Below, piece after piece: positions 55,901 to 64,000 of a stretch of DNA of 64,000 nucleotides (within the stretch, counting starts at the first letter, position 1; each line of letters begins with the position of its first letter). The translations under genes and the position numbers were made by a program. Below the pieces are notes generated by a model that was not told the origin of the DNA, made no database searches, and saw nothing but the letters and a program-made list of their open reading frames with translations. Origin of the DNA: Niabella pedocola (lineage in GTDB: Bacteria; Bacteroidota; Bacteroidia; Chitinophagales; Chitinophagaceae); the NCBI RefSeq assembly GCF_021044425.1, contig NZ_JAJNEC010000003.1:558001-622000 (forward strand). The letters are read 5' to 3'.

Positions 55901-56357
55901 CATCGTGCCACCGGCTGATGCAAAAGCCAATCGTGCGCTGGTTTTATCTGCCAGCTATTCGGATAAAGGCGGACCCAATATCAAGTCGCTGACAGGGACC
56001 AATACCCTTTTATTAAGAAGCAATACGATTCCCTTTGGCGAAACCGAAAAAACAAAAGAGGGATGGCTCGTATTAAAACAAATGGATCTGACAGCTGTCC
56101 ACTCTATGAGCATTGCCTACGACCGGCAGGAAGTTCCGGGAAAAACATCCGTGCTGGAAGTACGGCTGGATGCCGCCAACGGGCCGTTATTAGGCAGCAA
56201 GACTGTACCGGCCATTGCAAAAGAGGCAAAAGAAACTGTGGCGTCGATCCCTGTTAAAGGAACAACCGATGGACAGTTGCATACCCTGTATTTTATTTAC
56301 AGAACAGAAAGCCAGATGCATGACAATATCAAATGGGTGCAATTCAACGGGAAATAA
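52995..56357 (+). CDS. ThuA-like / glucose-sorbosone dehydrogenase / PKD / cytochrome c fusion lipoprotein
   Basis: 1120 residues. Lipobox LLFLCSCAGK. Domain order: ThuA-like amidotransferase fold (about 30-250: ILVFSKTAGFHHVSIANGNT, GGGYMGIHAATDCEPDWGWY); a six-bladed GSDH propeller (about 275-690: NLDVLVIQRRGEIMLYKNQT, SGDNSTPFDEPG, GNRNPYRISIDQKTGYLYWG); a PKD domain (about 715-800); a c-type cytochrome with haem site Cys884-x-x-Cys887-His888 (CKACHKEA) and a possible axial Met in GETAMSAHP; and a C-terminal CBM6-like beta domain (about 975-1120). PQQ- or haem-linked oxidation of sugars in the periplasm is the likely role, with electrons leaving through the cytochrome. Alone on the plus strand amid minus-strand glycosidases. 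Confidence 0.93.
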   Translation: MRPSTAFLKGLCYFVMLLFLCSCAGKNKKPRILVFSKTAGFHHVSIANGNTALQQLGAANNFDVDTTTNAAVFTDDSLKKYAAVVFLSTTGDVLNYRQEAAFERYIQAGGGYMGIHAATDCEPDWGWYGRLAGAYFMDHPGITDSFPNVQPGILLVTDSTHMATRHLPREWKKTDEFYNFKKMSKDVKVILTVDEKSYQGGKNGNPHPIAWYHEFDGGRAFYTELGHTPESFSDSLYLQHILGGIQYAIGNNKTPDYSKATTQMPPDEDRFSKEQLSQGTFFEPTEMTILPNLDVLVIQRRGEIMLYKNQTKNVRQVGFLNVYYKTDVPGVNAEEGMLGLQKDPDFAKNNWVYIYYSPADSAVNRLSRFTFKNDTLDAATEKVILEVKSQRDICCHTGGSIAFGPDGLLYVSSGDNSTPFDEPGVRFVNNGYSPMNDIPGHQQYDAGRSSGNTNDLRGKILRIRVKPDGSYEIPDGNLFPKGTDKTRPEIYVMGNRNPYRISIDQKTGYLYWGEVGPDAGSDNLKERGPRGYDEVNQARKAGYFGWPLFVGNNYAYRQYDYSTGKSGDNFDPEHPVNRSRNNTGLTQLPPAQPAFIWYPYAASPDFPQVGSGGRNAMAGPVYYTDLFPKETRLPDYYNGKLIIYDWIRGWMKAVTMLPNGDFDKMEPFASAVKVNSLIDMEVGPDGQLYLLEYGSGWFSRNPDAGLARIHYNSGNRAPAIQSVKIDKTTGVLPFTVKIAVAAKDPDNDNVTYAWTMGDGTHKETDVPELSYTYTKSGDFKITVDVKDNKGAATKSDAISIYAGNETPVVNIVITGGNRSFYMPGVPLRYKITATDPKDTAAFDPANLFVSSDFIEGLDKAGAPMGHQQGQASVSGKNIMLSLDCKACHKEAEKSVGPSFMQVAEKYGKDPGAVNYLSEKIINGGSGVWGETAMSAHPTLTQEDVHQIVTWILSLSNGNAVKKSLPASGVIVPPADAKANRALVLSASYSDKGGPNIKSLTGTNTLLLRSNTIPFGETEKTKEGWLVLKQMDLTAVHSMSIAYDRQEVPGKTSVLEVRLDAANGPLLGSKTVPAIAKEAKETVASIPVKGTTDGQLHTLYFIYRTESQMHDNIKWVQFNGK

Positions 56358-56368
56358 TACCCTGTCGG

Positions 56369-56422
56369 AATTTGAAGATTTGAAGATTTGAGAATTCAGA
56401 TTTGAGACTTGAGAATTGAGAT
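56369..56422 (+). repeat. short degenerate TTTGAAGA/TTTGAGA tandem repeat
   Basis: Imperfect direct repeats of TTTGAAGA, TTTGAGAA and TTGAGA run for about 54 bp just after the fusion lipoprotein gene. Similar AT-rich runs are common between genes in this phylum. Function unknown. Confidence 0.6.
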
Positions 56423-56486
56423 CTGCTTCAAACAGGACGCGGATGCACCCTGAGCGTTAGACGTTAAACGGATCATGTCAACTGGC

Positions 56487-57045
56487 TTACTTCGGGGAGC
56501 ATATCCAGATGGCCTGTTCCACCGGGGGCAGCAGCCGGGCGTTCAGTATAGAGGAAGCATCTACCCCACCCGTTTTATAGACATCCGGGTGCATACCGGT
56601 GAATCCGGGTTATCGTAATAAACGACGCAATGTATTTTTGCCCGGGGGGAAGGAAGGAACAGTTTATTTTGATATCCCGCCCATCATTGTTGGTGATGCT
56701 GCCCACAAACCACTCGCTGTTGCTTCTGCGGGCAATGGTCACATACGGGCCGATGGCGCCGTCCAGTACTTTTGCAGCATCCCCTACAGTGGGCACCCGA
56801 TCAAAAAATTCCTGTTCCGGTTCATCCTGCAAATCCTCCGGCTTATCATACCGGTACATAAACTGCAGGGGACTGTAGTAGATTACGGACAATGCCATCC
56901 GGTGTCTCGAACTGGTCTTTAGCACCCGTGCATGCTGTGTTCCGGCCGGCTTCGGTTTGAGCTCCGGAAGGTGATAGTAACAAATCATATAACCGGCGGT
57001 CCCTACCAGGAGCCGTGTAAACGGTAATATGGTCCGGCTGCCTTC
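56487..57045 (-). pseudogene. decayed C-terminal remnant of a GH97 glycoside hydrolase
   Basis: The minus strand reads EGSRTILPFTRLLVGTAGYM, ICYYHLPELKP, then MALSVIYYSPLQFMYRYDKP, RVPTVGDAAKVLDGAIGPYV and TIARRSNSEWFVGSITNNDG, which is the tail of the GH97 catalytic barrel and its C-terminal domain. The first frame runs 57045 to about 56650 and then continues in other frames (VVYYDNPDSPVCTR, then GGVDASSILNARLLPPVEQA ending at 56487). Two tryptophans expected in the family are lost (YWYDKP to YRYDKP, PTVWD to PTVGD). There is a stop immediately before 57045 and no N-terminal half, so it is a dead fragment. Confidence 0.8.
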
Positions 57046-57395
57046 CTATGATCAGGTCCTTTTATCAGGATCGGGCCCCATCTTTAGTTCCGGCGTTCCC
57101 CTCGGCGCATGTTATTGTTTAAAGTACTTCGTTCTGAACGGCCGCATTTTACGATGCATGACCGCCGGCCAATACCCGCCTGTTCTGCATATTGCACCGC
57201 AACCATCACTATCCAACACAAAGATCGTATTAAAACCTTTTAAACACACCGGCTCCCGCAGGCTATAGCGCCATTGCGGCACAGATTTTTCACTGCTTCA
57301 GTGACAATCCGCCACAAAATTCACCCCGCTGCAGGTATCAAAATCTCCGTGTCCTTGCCTCTTCACAGTTTAAAGTCGCCGATACGTAATGGTCC

Positions 57396-59678
57396 TTATT
57401 CATATCCTTTTGCTCTTTTCAATACAATGGGCTGCGTTTTGGTTCCCCCAATCATCTGGTAAAGGACCCAGGTATTTTTATCCTTCCCCGCTTCCAGCCT
57501 CCAGCTTTTGGCCGGATCCGATAACTGTGCTTTTAGCCATCGCGGAAATGCATTGGCGGCACGTGCGTCTTCCCAGGTCCGGATCACGCTGAAGATCGCC
57601 TCCTTTTGCGGGCAGCTTTCCACATCTTTTTGATTTAATGTTAAACTGTAAGTAGTACCCACCCCTACCGAAATAGCCTGCACATGTTCATATTGTTCCA
57701 CCGTAGAATTCTTCTTGACCGGAAAATTGCCGCCCATGCCCACCGGGAAAAAGTTGCTATAGGTTACATCCCGGAGATCCTTACCCTGGCTGGTCGTACT
57801 GCCCCATTCCCGCGTTTCGGCATCATACAGATTTTTACCACCACCCACATTCCAGATGCTTTGGTAATGCCAGGATCCTTCGGATAAGGTAGCCCCTGTA
57901 AAGCGGATATACGGCACCCCGGTAGCTGCAGCCCTTTCAAACATCTTGCGGAAAAAACGTTTGGCTCCGTAATAACCATGCCCGGTGTTAAACAAAAACT
58001 CCTGCCCGTCGAAATCATAATAGGCGATCCCGTTGATGTTGCAAACGTCTGCAAAGTGTTTTGCGATCTCGTCCTGCAACTCCATATTGGGAATAACGCC
58101 GTCGTACCCATAATTTACCGTTACCTGCAGCTTATAAAGCGTATCCCCTGCCGGATGTGCCGCAGGTGTGGTTTTCCAGTAACCGCGTTTTACGTGCAGC
58201 AACCGGTATGGCGGCTTGTCTGATACGCCCATATAATGGATCAGTTCCTTGCCGATCTTTATCATATTTAGATTTTCGCAATGCCCTTCCCAACTGGCAA
58301 TCTCCTCAAGATACCGCGGATCATCCACTATGATGATCGTATCCGTAGCACTGATGCTTTTGGCAAGCAACCTTTTTTGCTGGTAGCAAAGACTGTCACT
58401 GGGCACCGGGCTGGCATCCAGGGTACCCGGGGCCAGGGCATTGGTGATGGGCGTTCTGCCGATAAGGATCCCCTGCTTCGCGGCAAGCGCAGAAAAGGCC
58501 TTGTGCGATAAATTGCCCGCAGTCATTTTTATCGGCGTACGTTCAAAATTCAATCCATCGATATATCCTTTATTTCCCCGGTTGGCCCGTAAAAATCCCT
58601 GGTCGTATAAACTGATCGCCTTAAAGCCAAGCCGGCTTGTATAGGCGATGATGCTGTCGTTGAGATTTCCGGCGGTGAGGGCATCCGGTACAAATGCAGC
58701 GGGATCCTTGATCCATTTTCCGTTGATGGTCGGATAGGGCAACTTTTCTGCCAACACAATGTTCCGGATCACGTCCATCAATGCCGTACTATCCGGGCTT
58801 CCCCATAAGGCTACCGAAGATCCTATATAATCCACGCCCGGTAGGGGCTGCACATCGATATGATTGGGAATATTTGCCGCCATATGCGGGATCAGCGAAA
58901 AAAACACTTCCCTTCTCTTCGAACGGTCCCGCGACTGGTAGGAGATCGAGATCCGCCCGGCCTTGTCCACCTGGGCCGCGTCACCGTACAGGATCCGGTA
59001 CCAGGGTTCTTTATGCGCATAGAAGGCCACATCGCTGATGCCATTGCCGCCTAAACTAAATACCTGCCCCTCATGCAGGCTATCCGGCAGCGGAAAACGG
59101 CGGGCATCGGGTGTGTGGATAATGTATTGAAACGGTGCTGCGTCTCCAACGGTAGTGGCCTGGCCTCCCAGGGTATTGTCATTTAGGGCCAGCATACCAA
59201 TCGCATAATTGATCCTTGCGCTGGTATCGCGCGCTACCCCAATGATCTCTCCCATAAGATTGGTGATATTGGTATGGTACGATCCCCACTGGATGGCTTC
59301 GATTGTTTCGCGCTTTGTGAGCGACTGCAATTGCAGCCTTAAATATTTTTTCTTCGGGGCGATAAGAATACGCGCTACCGATCCGTTGCTATAAGTGAGC
59401 GTTAATAATTTTTCTGCTGCCTTATAAGAAGCGTTTACCGGCTCATAATAAACCTGCTTCGCACCATCGTACAGCCGCATCAGCGGCGAAGGCCGGTCTG
59501 CCGGACTAAATTCGCGGTTCGGCTGCACTGTAATATTCTTCATACTGGTGATAAAGCCGTTATTGCTGACGTGGATTTTAAAATAATCTGTTTTAAAATC
59601 CCATTGAGCCCGGAGTTGCACGGTGGCCAGTACCAGCGCCCCGGAAAGCAGCAGGCTCATTAAATAGCTTCGATTCAT
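57396..59678 (-). CDS. secreted protein of unknown family (paralog of the 59861 gene)
   Basis: 760 residues with signal peptide (MSLLLSGALVLATVQLRAQ). A beta-rich N-terminal half (about 25-260: YFKIHVSNNGFITSMKNITV, IQWGSYHTNITNLMGEIIGV) is followed by an alpha/beta region that looks like a barrel (SIIAYTSRLGFKAISLYDQG, QGILIGRTPITNALAPGTLD). It shares blocks with the next gene upstream: IKIGKELIHYMG, PAAHPAGDTLYKL, PNMELQDEIAKHFADVCNIN and the acidic YYDFDGQEFLF (Asp557, Glu560). Diverged copies plus proximity to SusD suggest a polysaccharide-active enzyme of a family not known to me. Ends QPIVLKRAKGYE; its C terminus has no sorting signal. Confidence 0.72.
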   Translation of the reverse strand: MNRSYLMSLLLSGALVLATVQLRAQWDFKTDYFKIHVSNNGFITSMKNITVQPNREFSPADRPSPLMRLYDGAKQVYYEPVNASYKAAEKLLTLTYSNGSVARILIAPKKKYLRLQLQSLTKRETIEAIQWGSYHTNITNLMGEIIGVARDTSARINYAIGMLALNDNTLGGQATTVGDAAPFQYIIHTPDARRFPLPDSLHEGQVFSLGGNGISDVAFYAHKEPWYRILYGDAAQVDKAGRISISYQSRDRSKRREVFFSLIPHMAANIPNHIDVQPLPGVDYIGSSVALWGSPDSTALMDVIRNIVLAEKLPYPTINGKWIKDPAAFVPDALTAGNLNDSIIAYTSRLGFKAISLYDQGFLRANRGNKGYIDGLNFERTPIKMTAGNLSHKAFSALAAKQGILIGRTPITNALAPGTLDASPVPSDSLCYQQKRLLAKSISATDTIIIVDDPRYLEEIASWEGHCENLNMIKIGKELIHYMGVSDKPPYRLLHVKRGYWKTTPAAHPAGDTLYKLQVTVNYGYDGVIPNMELQDEIAKHFADVCNINGIAYYDFDGQEFLFNTGHGYYGAKRFFRKMFERAAATGVPYIRFTGATLSEGSWHYQSIWNVGGGKNLYDAETREWGSTTSQGKDLRDVTYSNFFPVGMGGNFPVKKNSTVEQYEHVQAISVGVGTTYSLTLNQKDVESCPQKEAIFSVIRTWEDARAANAFPRWLKAQLSDPAKSWRLEAGKDKNTWVLYQMIGGTKTQPIVLKRAKGYE

Positions 59679-59860
59679 TTTATATAATTATCTTTCTATC
59701 ATAAAGATTCAAAAAAAGCAACAGTACCACAACAGCAAATTTGACAAAACTCAATACTTTTTTTGCAATACAACAGTTACCTGGCTGGCATCTACATTAT
59801 TTAGCAGTTAAGGTTTCCTTAAGGCGCAGCATGCGGTATGCGCCCATTGGAAACAGCCTT

Positions 59861-62266
59861 TTAAGGAACACTTATTTTTTCAGGACTGCGCCTGGTTTGA
59901 TACCGCACGACAACATCCGGGCGGCTGTCACCATTTACTTCACAGGAAAAAGATACTCCCGCTGCCCCTTTGGGCAACAGTGCTTTTCCCTGAACATTGA
60001 GTACCGACAGCACATTATAATTCTGGTCTGTTAATGTTGCCATCCCTTGGTGATCCAGCAGGATATACTGGTTGGCCTGCAGCTTTCCTTCGATCTTTAT
60101 AACGCCCAACGAGGTCGTAAAGGAAGGATTGGCAATGATTCCGTCTCCCTCCACTTTTATCCGGAGCGCATAGGTTCCCTCCTCCGGACTTTGCCAGGAC
60201 CAGTCGGCGCCTCCCGGTTGTCCCGGCTGCATCTCCGATAAATTGCAACGGAACCGGTCGGAGATAAACAACGGATATAAAAGAAAATCCTTCTCCGATT
60301 GCTTTTCGAGGTGCCATTCGGTTTCGGGATCTTTCAGCCGGTTCTTCTGATCTTCGGTAAATACATTGGCATAACGCAATTCGTCCCAGTTTTTCATGGC
60401 CTCCAGTAATGTATTAATCTGGCCATGATTCTTTAATGTTTTCATGTTGATGCTCATGGCATATCCGGCATCAAAACCTGCAGACTCCGATAAGGCCCAT
60501 TCGAGGTCTTCAAGGGAGGTAGCCTCAAAGTTGCGCTCGGCCAAACGCACCAGGAACCATCCCAGCATCCGCGGAAATAAATTTCTTCTGAAATAATCCT
60601 GGTTCTTTATCCGGCTGGCCACCTGGCCTTTGCGCATTTCCTCACCCCAGGGCTCACCCCAGTTCATCCGCGTATGAATATGCCAGAGATAATGATCCAG
60701 GCGGCTGGCATCGTTAATAAGATCGGTCTTGTTCTGAAGCCGGTTATAGTATTCCGTTACAAACCTTGCTGTGGCATAATAATCCTGCCCGGTATACATA
60801 CAGCCTTCCAGCCCGTCGAAAGAGATCTGCTTTAATCCTGTTTTATTAAAGATATCTGCCAGGCGATGCGAGAAGCTGTCCTGCAACTCCAGGTCGGGAA
60901 ACAGGGTACGGTAAGGATAATCCCATAATTTATAAAGCGGCTCGCTTTTTTCATGGGCGGCTTTCTGCGTTCCGAATGCGCCCCTGGTACAGCCGGTAAG
61001 CGTTACGCGGTCGCCACTTTTTTCCGCCTTACCATAAGTGATCAGCTCATTACCGATCTGCAGGGCGTTTAATGTAAGGGGTACATGAAACAGGTCGGAA
61101 GCCACTACGTCAAAAGCAGTTTGAGCATCATCGATGTTACCCGTAAGATTTAAGCGGCCCTGTTTCAATAGATTTTTAGCAGGAACCGGTGCTACATATG
61201 CATCATTAGTTGTTAAAAAATTGGACAGGGTATGCACACCGATCTTTATGTCTTTTTTTGAAGCGCGTTCTGCCAGGCTTTTCATACCTGCATCACCACC
61301 TTTTGTTAATGAAGGGTTCCATTCAAAATGCCCCCAGGTTTTAAACGGATCCGGGTGATAGATGGTTTTAAAACCGGCAAGCTGCGTTTTTTCCAGTGCA
61401 AAGTCGATGTTCTCCTCCGAAAAATTGGTAATCAGATAAGAGCGCATCGCCCCTCTCGACACCTTACCCCAGGCGCCTTCGATCAACGGATGCGGCAGCC
61501 CCTGTTCGGTTTCCACCTTTCCGATCCGGTCCAATATCCGGCTGCGCAGATCGCCGAACACCGCGATCTTTGCTCCTGCGATCGCACCCTCCACACCATT
61601 TACCGGAAGCACCAGTGCGTTTTCAACCTGGTTCACTTTGCGGTACTCCTGCATTGAGCGGTTCCGGGCCGACAACTGGAACACGGCGCCTTCCTTTGTA
61701 TCGGCTGCTGCAAAATGATAATAAGGGGTACTCGAAACAGAAAGATCGGTTTGACGACCCGCATAATTAAACAGGGCGCCATAAGCTGTTGCATATTCCT
61801 GCGGAATTCCGCCATTGGTTTTTATATTCAGTGCCTGCATGGCAAAGGCAATATTACCGTCCTGGACCACGCCTACTACCTCACCCACCACTTCATGAAC
61901 GGATAGTTTTAGCGGCCCAAACACCACGGCTTTATAGTCGCCGCTGATTTTACGGATCTCGTACGTAATGGCCTGCTGCTGCTGGTTCACCAACAACTCT
62001 ATCACCTGGTTGTCGTCCATTGTGAGCAAAAACTTATTCCCGTTTACCTTCAAGGCTTTGGGAAGCAGGATCTGCCCGTTCTTTACTGCGGAAACCAGCG
62101 GATAGGTGCCCTCCGCGATCAGTTCCTGTTCATTTACTTTTACAGACGTATAAAAGCCTTTGTCGTTAATAATAACGCGGGTTGCGCTGGTCTTTAGTTC
62201 AACAGCCATGAGGCAGCTGCTGTAAAGCAGCAGCGCAAAACAAACAACCCATTTTTGATAATTCAT
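59861..62266 (-). CDS. secreted protein of unknown family (paralog of the 57396 gene)
   Basis: 801 residues with signal peptide (WVVCFALLLYSSCLMAVE). N-terminal beta-region (ATRVIINDKGFYTSVKVNEQ, VVGVVQDGNIAFAMQALNIK), then FALEKTQLAGFKTIYHPDPF, KSLAERASKKDIKIGVHTLS, LQIGNELITYG, FGTQKAAHEKSEPLYKLWDY, FPDLELQDSFSHRLADIFNK and the acidic ISFDGLEGCMY (Asp484, Glu487). These blocks align in order with the neighbouring paralog. It adds a C-terminal beta-domain (about 700-800: EGTYALRIKVEGDGIIANPS) absent from the shorter copy, possibly carbohydrate-binding. Tandem with that paralog and downstream of a SusD gene, so a periplasmic glycan enzyme is likely; reaction unknown. Confidence 0.72.
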   Translation of the reverse strand: MNYQKWVVCFALLLYSSCLMAVELKTSATRVIINDKGFYTSVKVNEQELIAEGTYPLVSAVKNGQILLPKALKVNGNKFLLTMDDNQVIELLVNQQQQAITYEIRKISGDYKAVVFGPLKLSVHEVVGEVVGVVQDGNIAFAMQALNIKTNGGIPQEYATAYGALFNYAGRQTDLSVSSTPYYHFAAADTKEGAVFQLSARNRSMQEYRKVNQVENALVLPVNGVEGAIAGAKIAVFGDLRSRILDRIGKVETEQGLPHPLIEGAWGKVSRGAMRSYLITNFSEENIDFALEKTQLAGFKTIYHPDPFKTWGHFEWNPSLTKGGDAGMKSLAERASKKDIKIGVHTLSNFLTTNDAYVAPVPAKNLLKQGRLNLTGNIDDAQTAFDVVASDLFHVPLTLNALQIGNELITYGKAEKSGDRVTLTGCTRGAFGTQKAAHEKSEPLYKLWDYPYRTLFPDLELQDSFSHRLADIFNKTGLKQISFDGLEGCMYTGQDYYATARFVTEYYNRLQNKTDLINDASRLDHYLWHIHTRMNWGEPWGEEMRKGQVASRIKNQDYFRRNLFPRMLGWFLVRLAERNFEATSLEDLEWALSESAGFDAGYAMSINMKTLKNHGQINTLLEAMKNWDELRYANVFTEDQKNRLKDPETEWHLEKQSEKDFLLYPLFISDRFRCNLSEMQPGQPGGADWSWQSPEEGTYALRIKVEGDGIIANPSFTTSLGVIKIEGKLQANQYILLDHQGMATLTDQNYNVLSVLNVQGKALLPKGAAGVSFSCEVNGDSRPDVVVRYQTRRSPEKISVP

Positions 62267-62544
62267 ATTCCTGTATTTATGTTATACCTACAACTCCGGT
62301 TGACACGTTATCCCGTTTCAATGATGCGTAATAACGGGGAAAGCCGTCCTTTGCAGACAGCTTTTTCCCGGTACCAGGGGCTTGAGACCGGACGGTATAT
62401 TTTAGTACGTCTTCAATTCATATTCTCCCAAAGCCATCATTTAAACCCGGCCCGAAACGCACCGCAAGCTTTACTGTTATAAAGATTATACAAAAATGGC
62501 AAATCAACTACCACTGTATTGACCATAATACGTACTTTTTTATC

Positions 62545-62575
62545 AAAAACGGGGCGCTGCAAAGCAACGGCCCCG
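62545..62575 (-). terminator. candidate terminator after susD
   Basis: Stem CGGGGC / GCCCCG (62550-62555 with 62570-62575) enclosing a small second hairpin (GCT-GCAA-AGC), followed on the minus strand by GTTTTTGATAAAAAAG. It lies 100 bp past the susD stop. The rest of 62267-62674 shows no gene, so the unknown-protein gene downstream should have its own promoter or depend on readthrough. Confidence 0.5.
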
Positions 62576-62674
62576 GTGTACTGCTAACAGATTGCTATGT
62601 GCCTTAACTTCAATGATCGTCTTTTACAACACCGGTACCTGAGTGCGCCTGACCGGATGTAATACACAGCGCAC

Positions 62675-64000
62675 CTACTGTAACGGATCAAAATTGCCGC
62701 CCCACTCCTTATTTTGTTCCAGTATATTTTTCGACTGGGAGATCTGGGAAGGCGGTATGGCATAAAACCAGTGACTGAGATCCAGGTTGAATTTGAAGCT
62801 ATCATCACCGTCCAGGTTATCAATATAATTAGCGGTAAACTTCGCCCGCACAGATGCCGTCATGATGTTATCTGCGGGAGTGGGCAGATCTCCGGCATTT
62901 TTTGCAGTGATATACAATCCGTGCCGCGCGCCCTGGCTGTTAAGGATGTCATACCGTTTCCACCGGCGCAGGTCACCGAAACGTTTATTTTCAAAGGCAA
63001 ATTCTGCCTGGCGCTCGGTGATATAGGCTTCGCGGATGGCAGCAATGGTCCCCCCCGTAATACCGTAATTTCCATTAATCCCCGCTGTAATACCGGCACG
63101 GGCCCTGATGTCTTTAAGCACCTGTAAGGCTTCGGCGGTTTTGCCCAGTTCGTTGGCACATTCCCCATAATTCAATAACAGCTCTGCAAAACGCATTTCC
63201 ACCCAATCCGTTTGCCCCTGGTTCGACAAACCGGCAATCAATGTAGTGTCCAGCCCTTTGCGCTGGAAGAAACCCGTGATCCCGGGGTTGCCAGGCATAC
63301 CCGGATGAATCACATTGAGCAGGTTCACGTAGCTGTTGTTAGCAGCATTAAAACGCCACACATTCCAGAAACTATTGCCCTTTACATAAATGGGCGACAC
63401 TTCATCCGGCGTGGGGTAAGGTGTGCCTCCGCAAAAAACGGTTGCATAAAAGCGGTCATCGCGGTTGGTATAAAAATCGGTCAGGAACTGCGTATTGTAT
63501 GCCGCATCGTTCAACATATTTTTATCAAACTGCAGCGGACTGCCGTCTCTTTTGGGAAAGGCCAGCAACAGCGACAACAATGGCTGATTGCTGTTGGAGG
63601 CATCTTTGGTCAATGGCTCCGGCCGCACCACATTGAAATTATTGGCATGTGTGGGATAAAAAAACTGGTTTACCAGGATCACCTCCTTATTCCGCTCCTG
63701 GGTCCAGATCTTTTTAAAATCCGGGTGCAGTGCATGTCCCTGTGAAACGGCATAGTCCACGGCTGCTTTACAGGCATCATATGCCGCCTGCCAGCGGGCC
63801 TGATCATTGGCCGGATTAAATAAAGGACTCGCATAATTGAGCAATACCCGTCCCTTCATGGCCATAGCGGCCACTTTCGTGATACGGCCATAGTCGGTAC
63901 CCGCACCGGGATACACGCCGGGCAACAACAGGATGGCACTATCAAGGTCTTTAACGATCTGTGCGATGCATTCCGATGTCTTATTGCGCGGCTTAAATAA
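62675..64000 (-). CDS. SusD/RagB-family outer-membrane protein (5' end cut by window edge)
   Basis: The minus-strand frame is open to the window end, about 441 codons. The N terminus with lipobox and the first helices lie outside. C-terminal SusD features are present: RFAELLLNYGECANELGKTA, EALQVLKDIRARAG, ITERQAEFAFENKRFGDLRR and WKRYDIL, and it closes with HWFYAIPPSQISQSKNILEQ then NKEWGGNFDP. A SusC should lie just past the right edge. It is the binding partner of that receptor and probably serves the two unknown secreted proteins encoded downstream. Substrate unknown. Confidence 0.94.
   Translation of the reverse strand, partial: LFKPRNKTSECIAQIVKDLDSAILLLPGVYPGAGTDYGRITKVAAMAMKGRVLLNYASPLFNPANDQARWQAAYDACKAAVDYAVSQGHALHPDFKKIWTQERNKEVILVNQFFYPTHANNFNVVRPEPLTKDASNSNQPLLSLLLAFPKRDGSPLQFDKNMLNDAAYNTQFLTDFYTNRDDRFYATVFCGGTPYPTPDEVSPIYVKGNSFWNVWRFNAANNSYVNLLNVIHPGMPGNPGITGFFQRKGLDTTLIAGLSNQGQTDWVEMRFAELLLNYGECANELGKTAEALQVLKDIRARAGITAGINGNYGITGGTIAAIREAYITERQAEFAFENKRFGDLRRWKRYDILNSQGARHGLYITAKNAGDLPTPADNIMTASVRAKFTANYIDNLDGDDSFKFNLDLSHWFYAIPPSQISQSKNILEQNKEWGGNFDPLQ

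Overview
The window looks like chromosomal DNA of a Bacteroidota bacterium, most likely family Chitinophagaceae (a Niabella/Niastella-like organism; the genus is a guess). Support comes from three SusC/SusD-type glycan or peptide uptake modules, an ECF sigma/FecR pair in front of a SusC with an STN domain, many periplasmic glycoside hydrolases and lipoproteins, weak Shine-Dalgarno signals, and promoter elements of the Bacteroidota type (TTTG, about 19 bp, TAnnTTTG). No rRNA, tRNA, CRISPR array or transposase was recognised.

Layout. (1) 1-4961, minus strand: ECF sigma factor, FecR anti-sigma factor, then a SusC receptor cut by the left window edge. (2) 5.3-15.9 kb: a housekeeping and signalling stretch with a seven-repeat beta-propeller protein, a histidine kinase/LuxR response-regulator pair, small membrane proteins, a tandem repeat of about 200 bp, an autoregulated ArsR-SRPBCC-hydrolase operon, and a frameshifted small membrane protein. 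(3) 15.9-29.6 kb: an FAD/Rieske oxidoreductase, then a complete trans-4-hydroxy-L-proline catabolic operon (minus strand) headed by an AraC regulator and divergent from a SusC/SusD pair and a lipoprotein with a zinc-protease-like HExxH motif. I read this as a hydroxyproline-peptide acquisition locus. (4) 29.8-36.5 kb, plus strand: two unclassified (alpha/alpha)6-type glycosidases flanking a GntR regulator, with a sodium-solute symporter and a small zincin-like protein. (5) 36.6-38.1 kb: an AT-rich patch with small lipoproteins and degenerate duplicates. (6) 38.1-52.1 kb, minus strand: a block of exo-glycosidases (six-hairpin enzyme, GH110, GH95, two GH20, GH2) able to trim a fucosylated, alpha-galactosylated N-acetylhexosamine glycan stepwise. 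(7) 53.0-56.4 kb, plus strand: a ThuA/sugar-dehydrogenase/PKD/cytochrome c fusion lipoprotein. (8) 56.4-64.0 kb, minus strand: a decayed GH97 tail, two diverged paralogs of an uncharacterised large secreted protein with a predicted barrel-like core, and a SusD-like protein cut by the right edge.

Working together: outer-membrane SusC/SusD pairs import oligomers, periplasmic enzymes trim them, the symporter and the catabolic operon finish the job, and local regulators (sigma/FecR, AraC, GntR) provide substrate control. The most novel items are the hydroxyproline locus with its own TonB-dependent receptor, the paired unknown proteins beside SusD, and the three unclassified six-hairpin enzymes.
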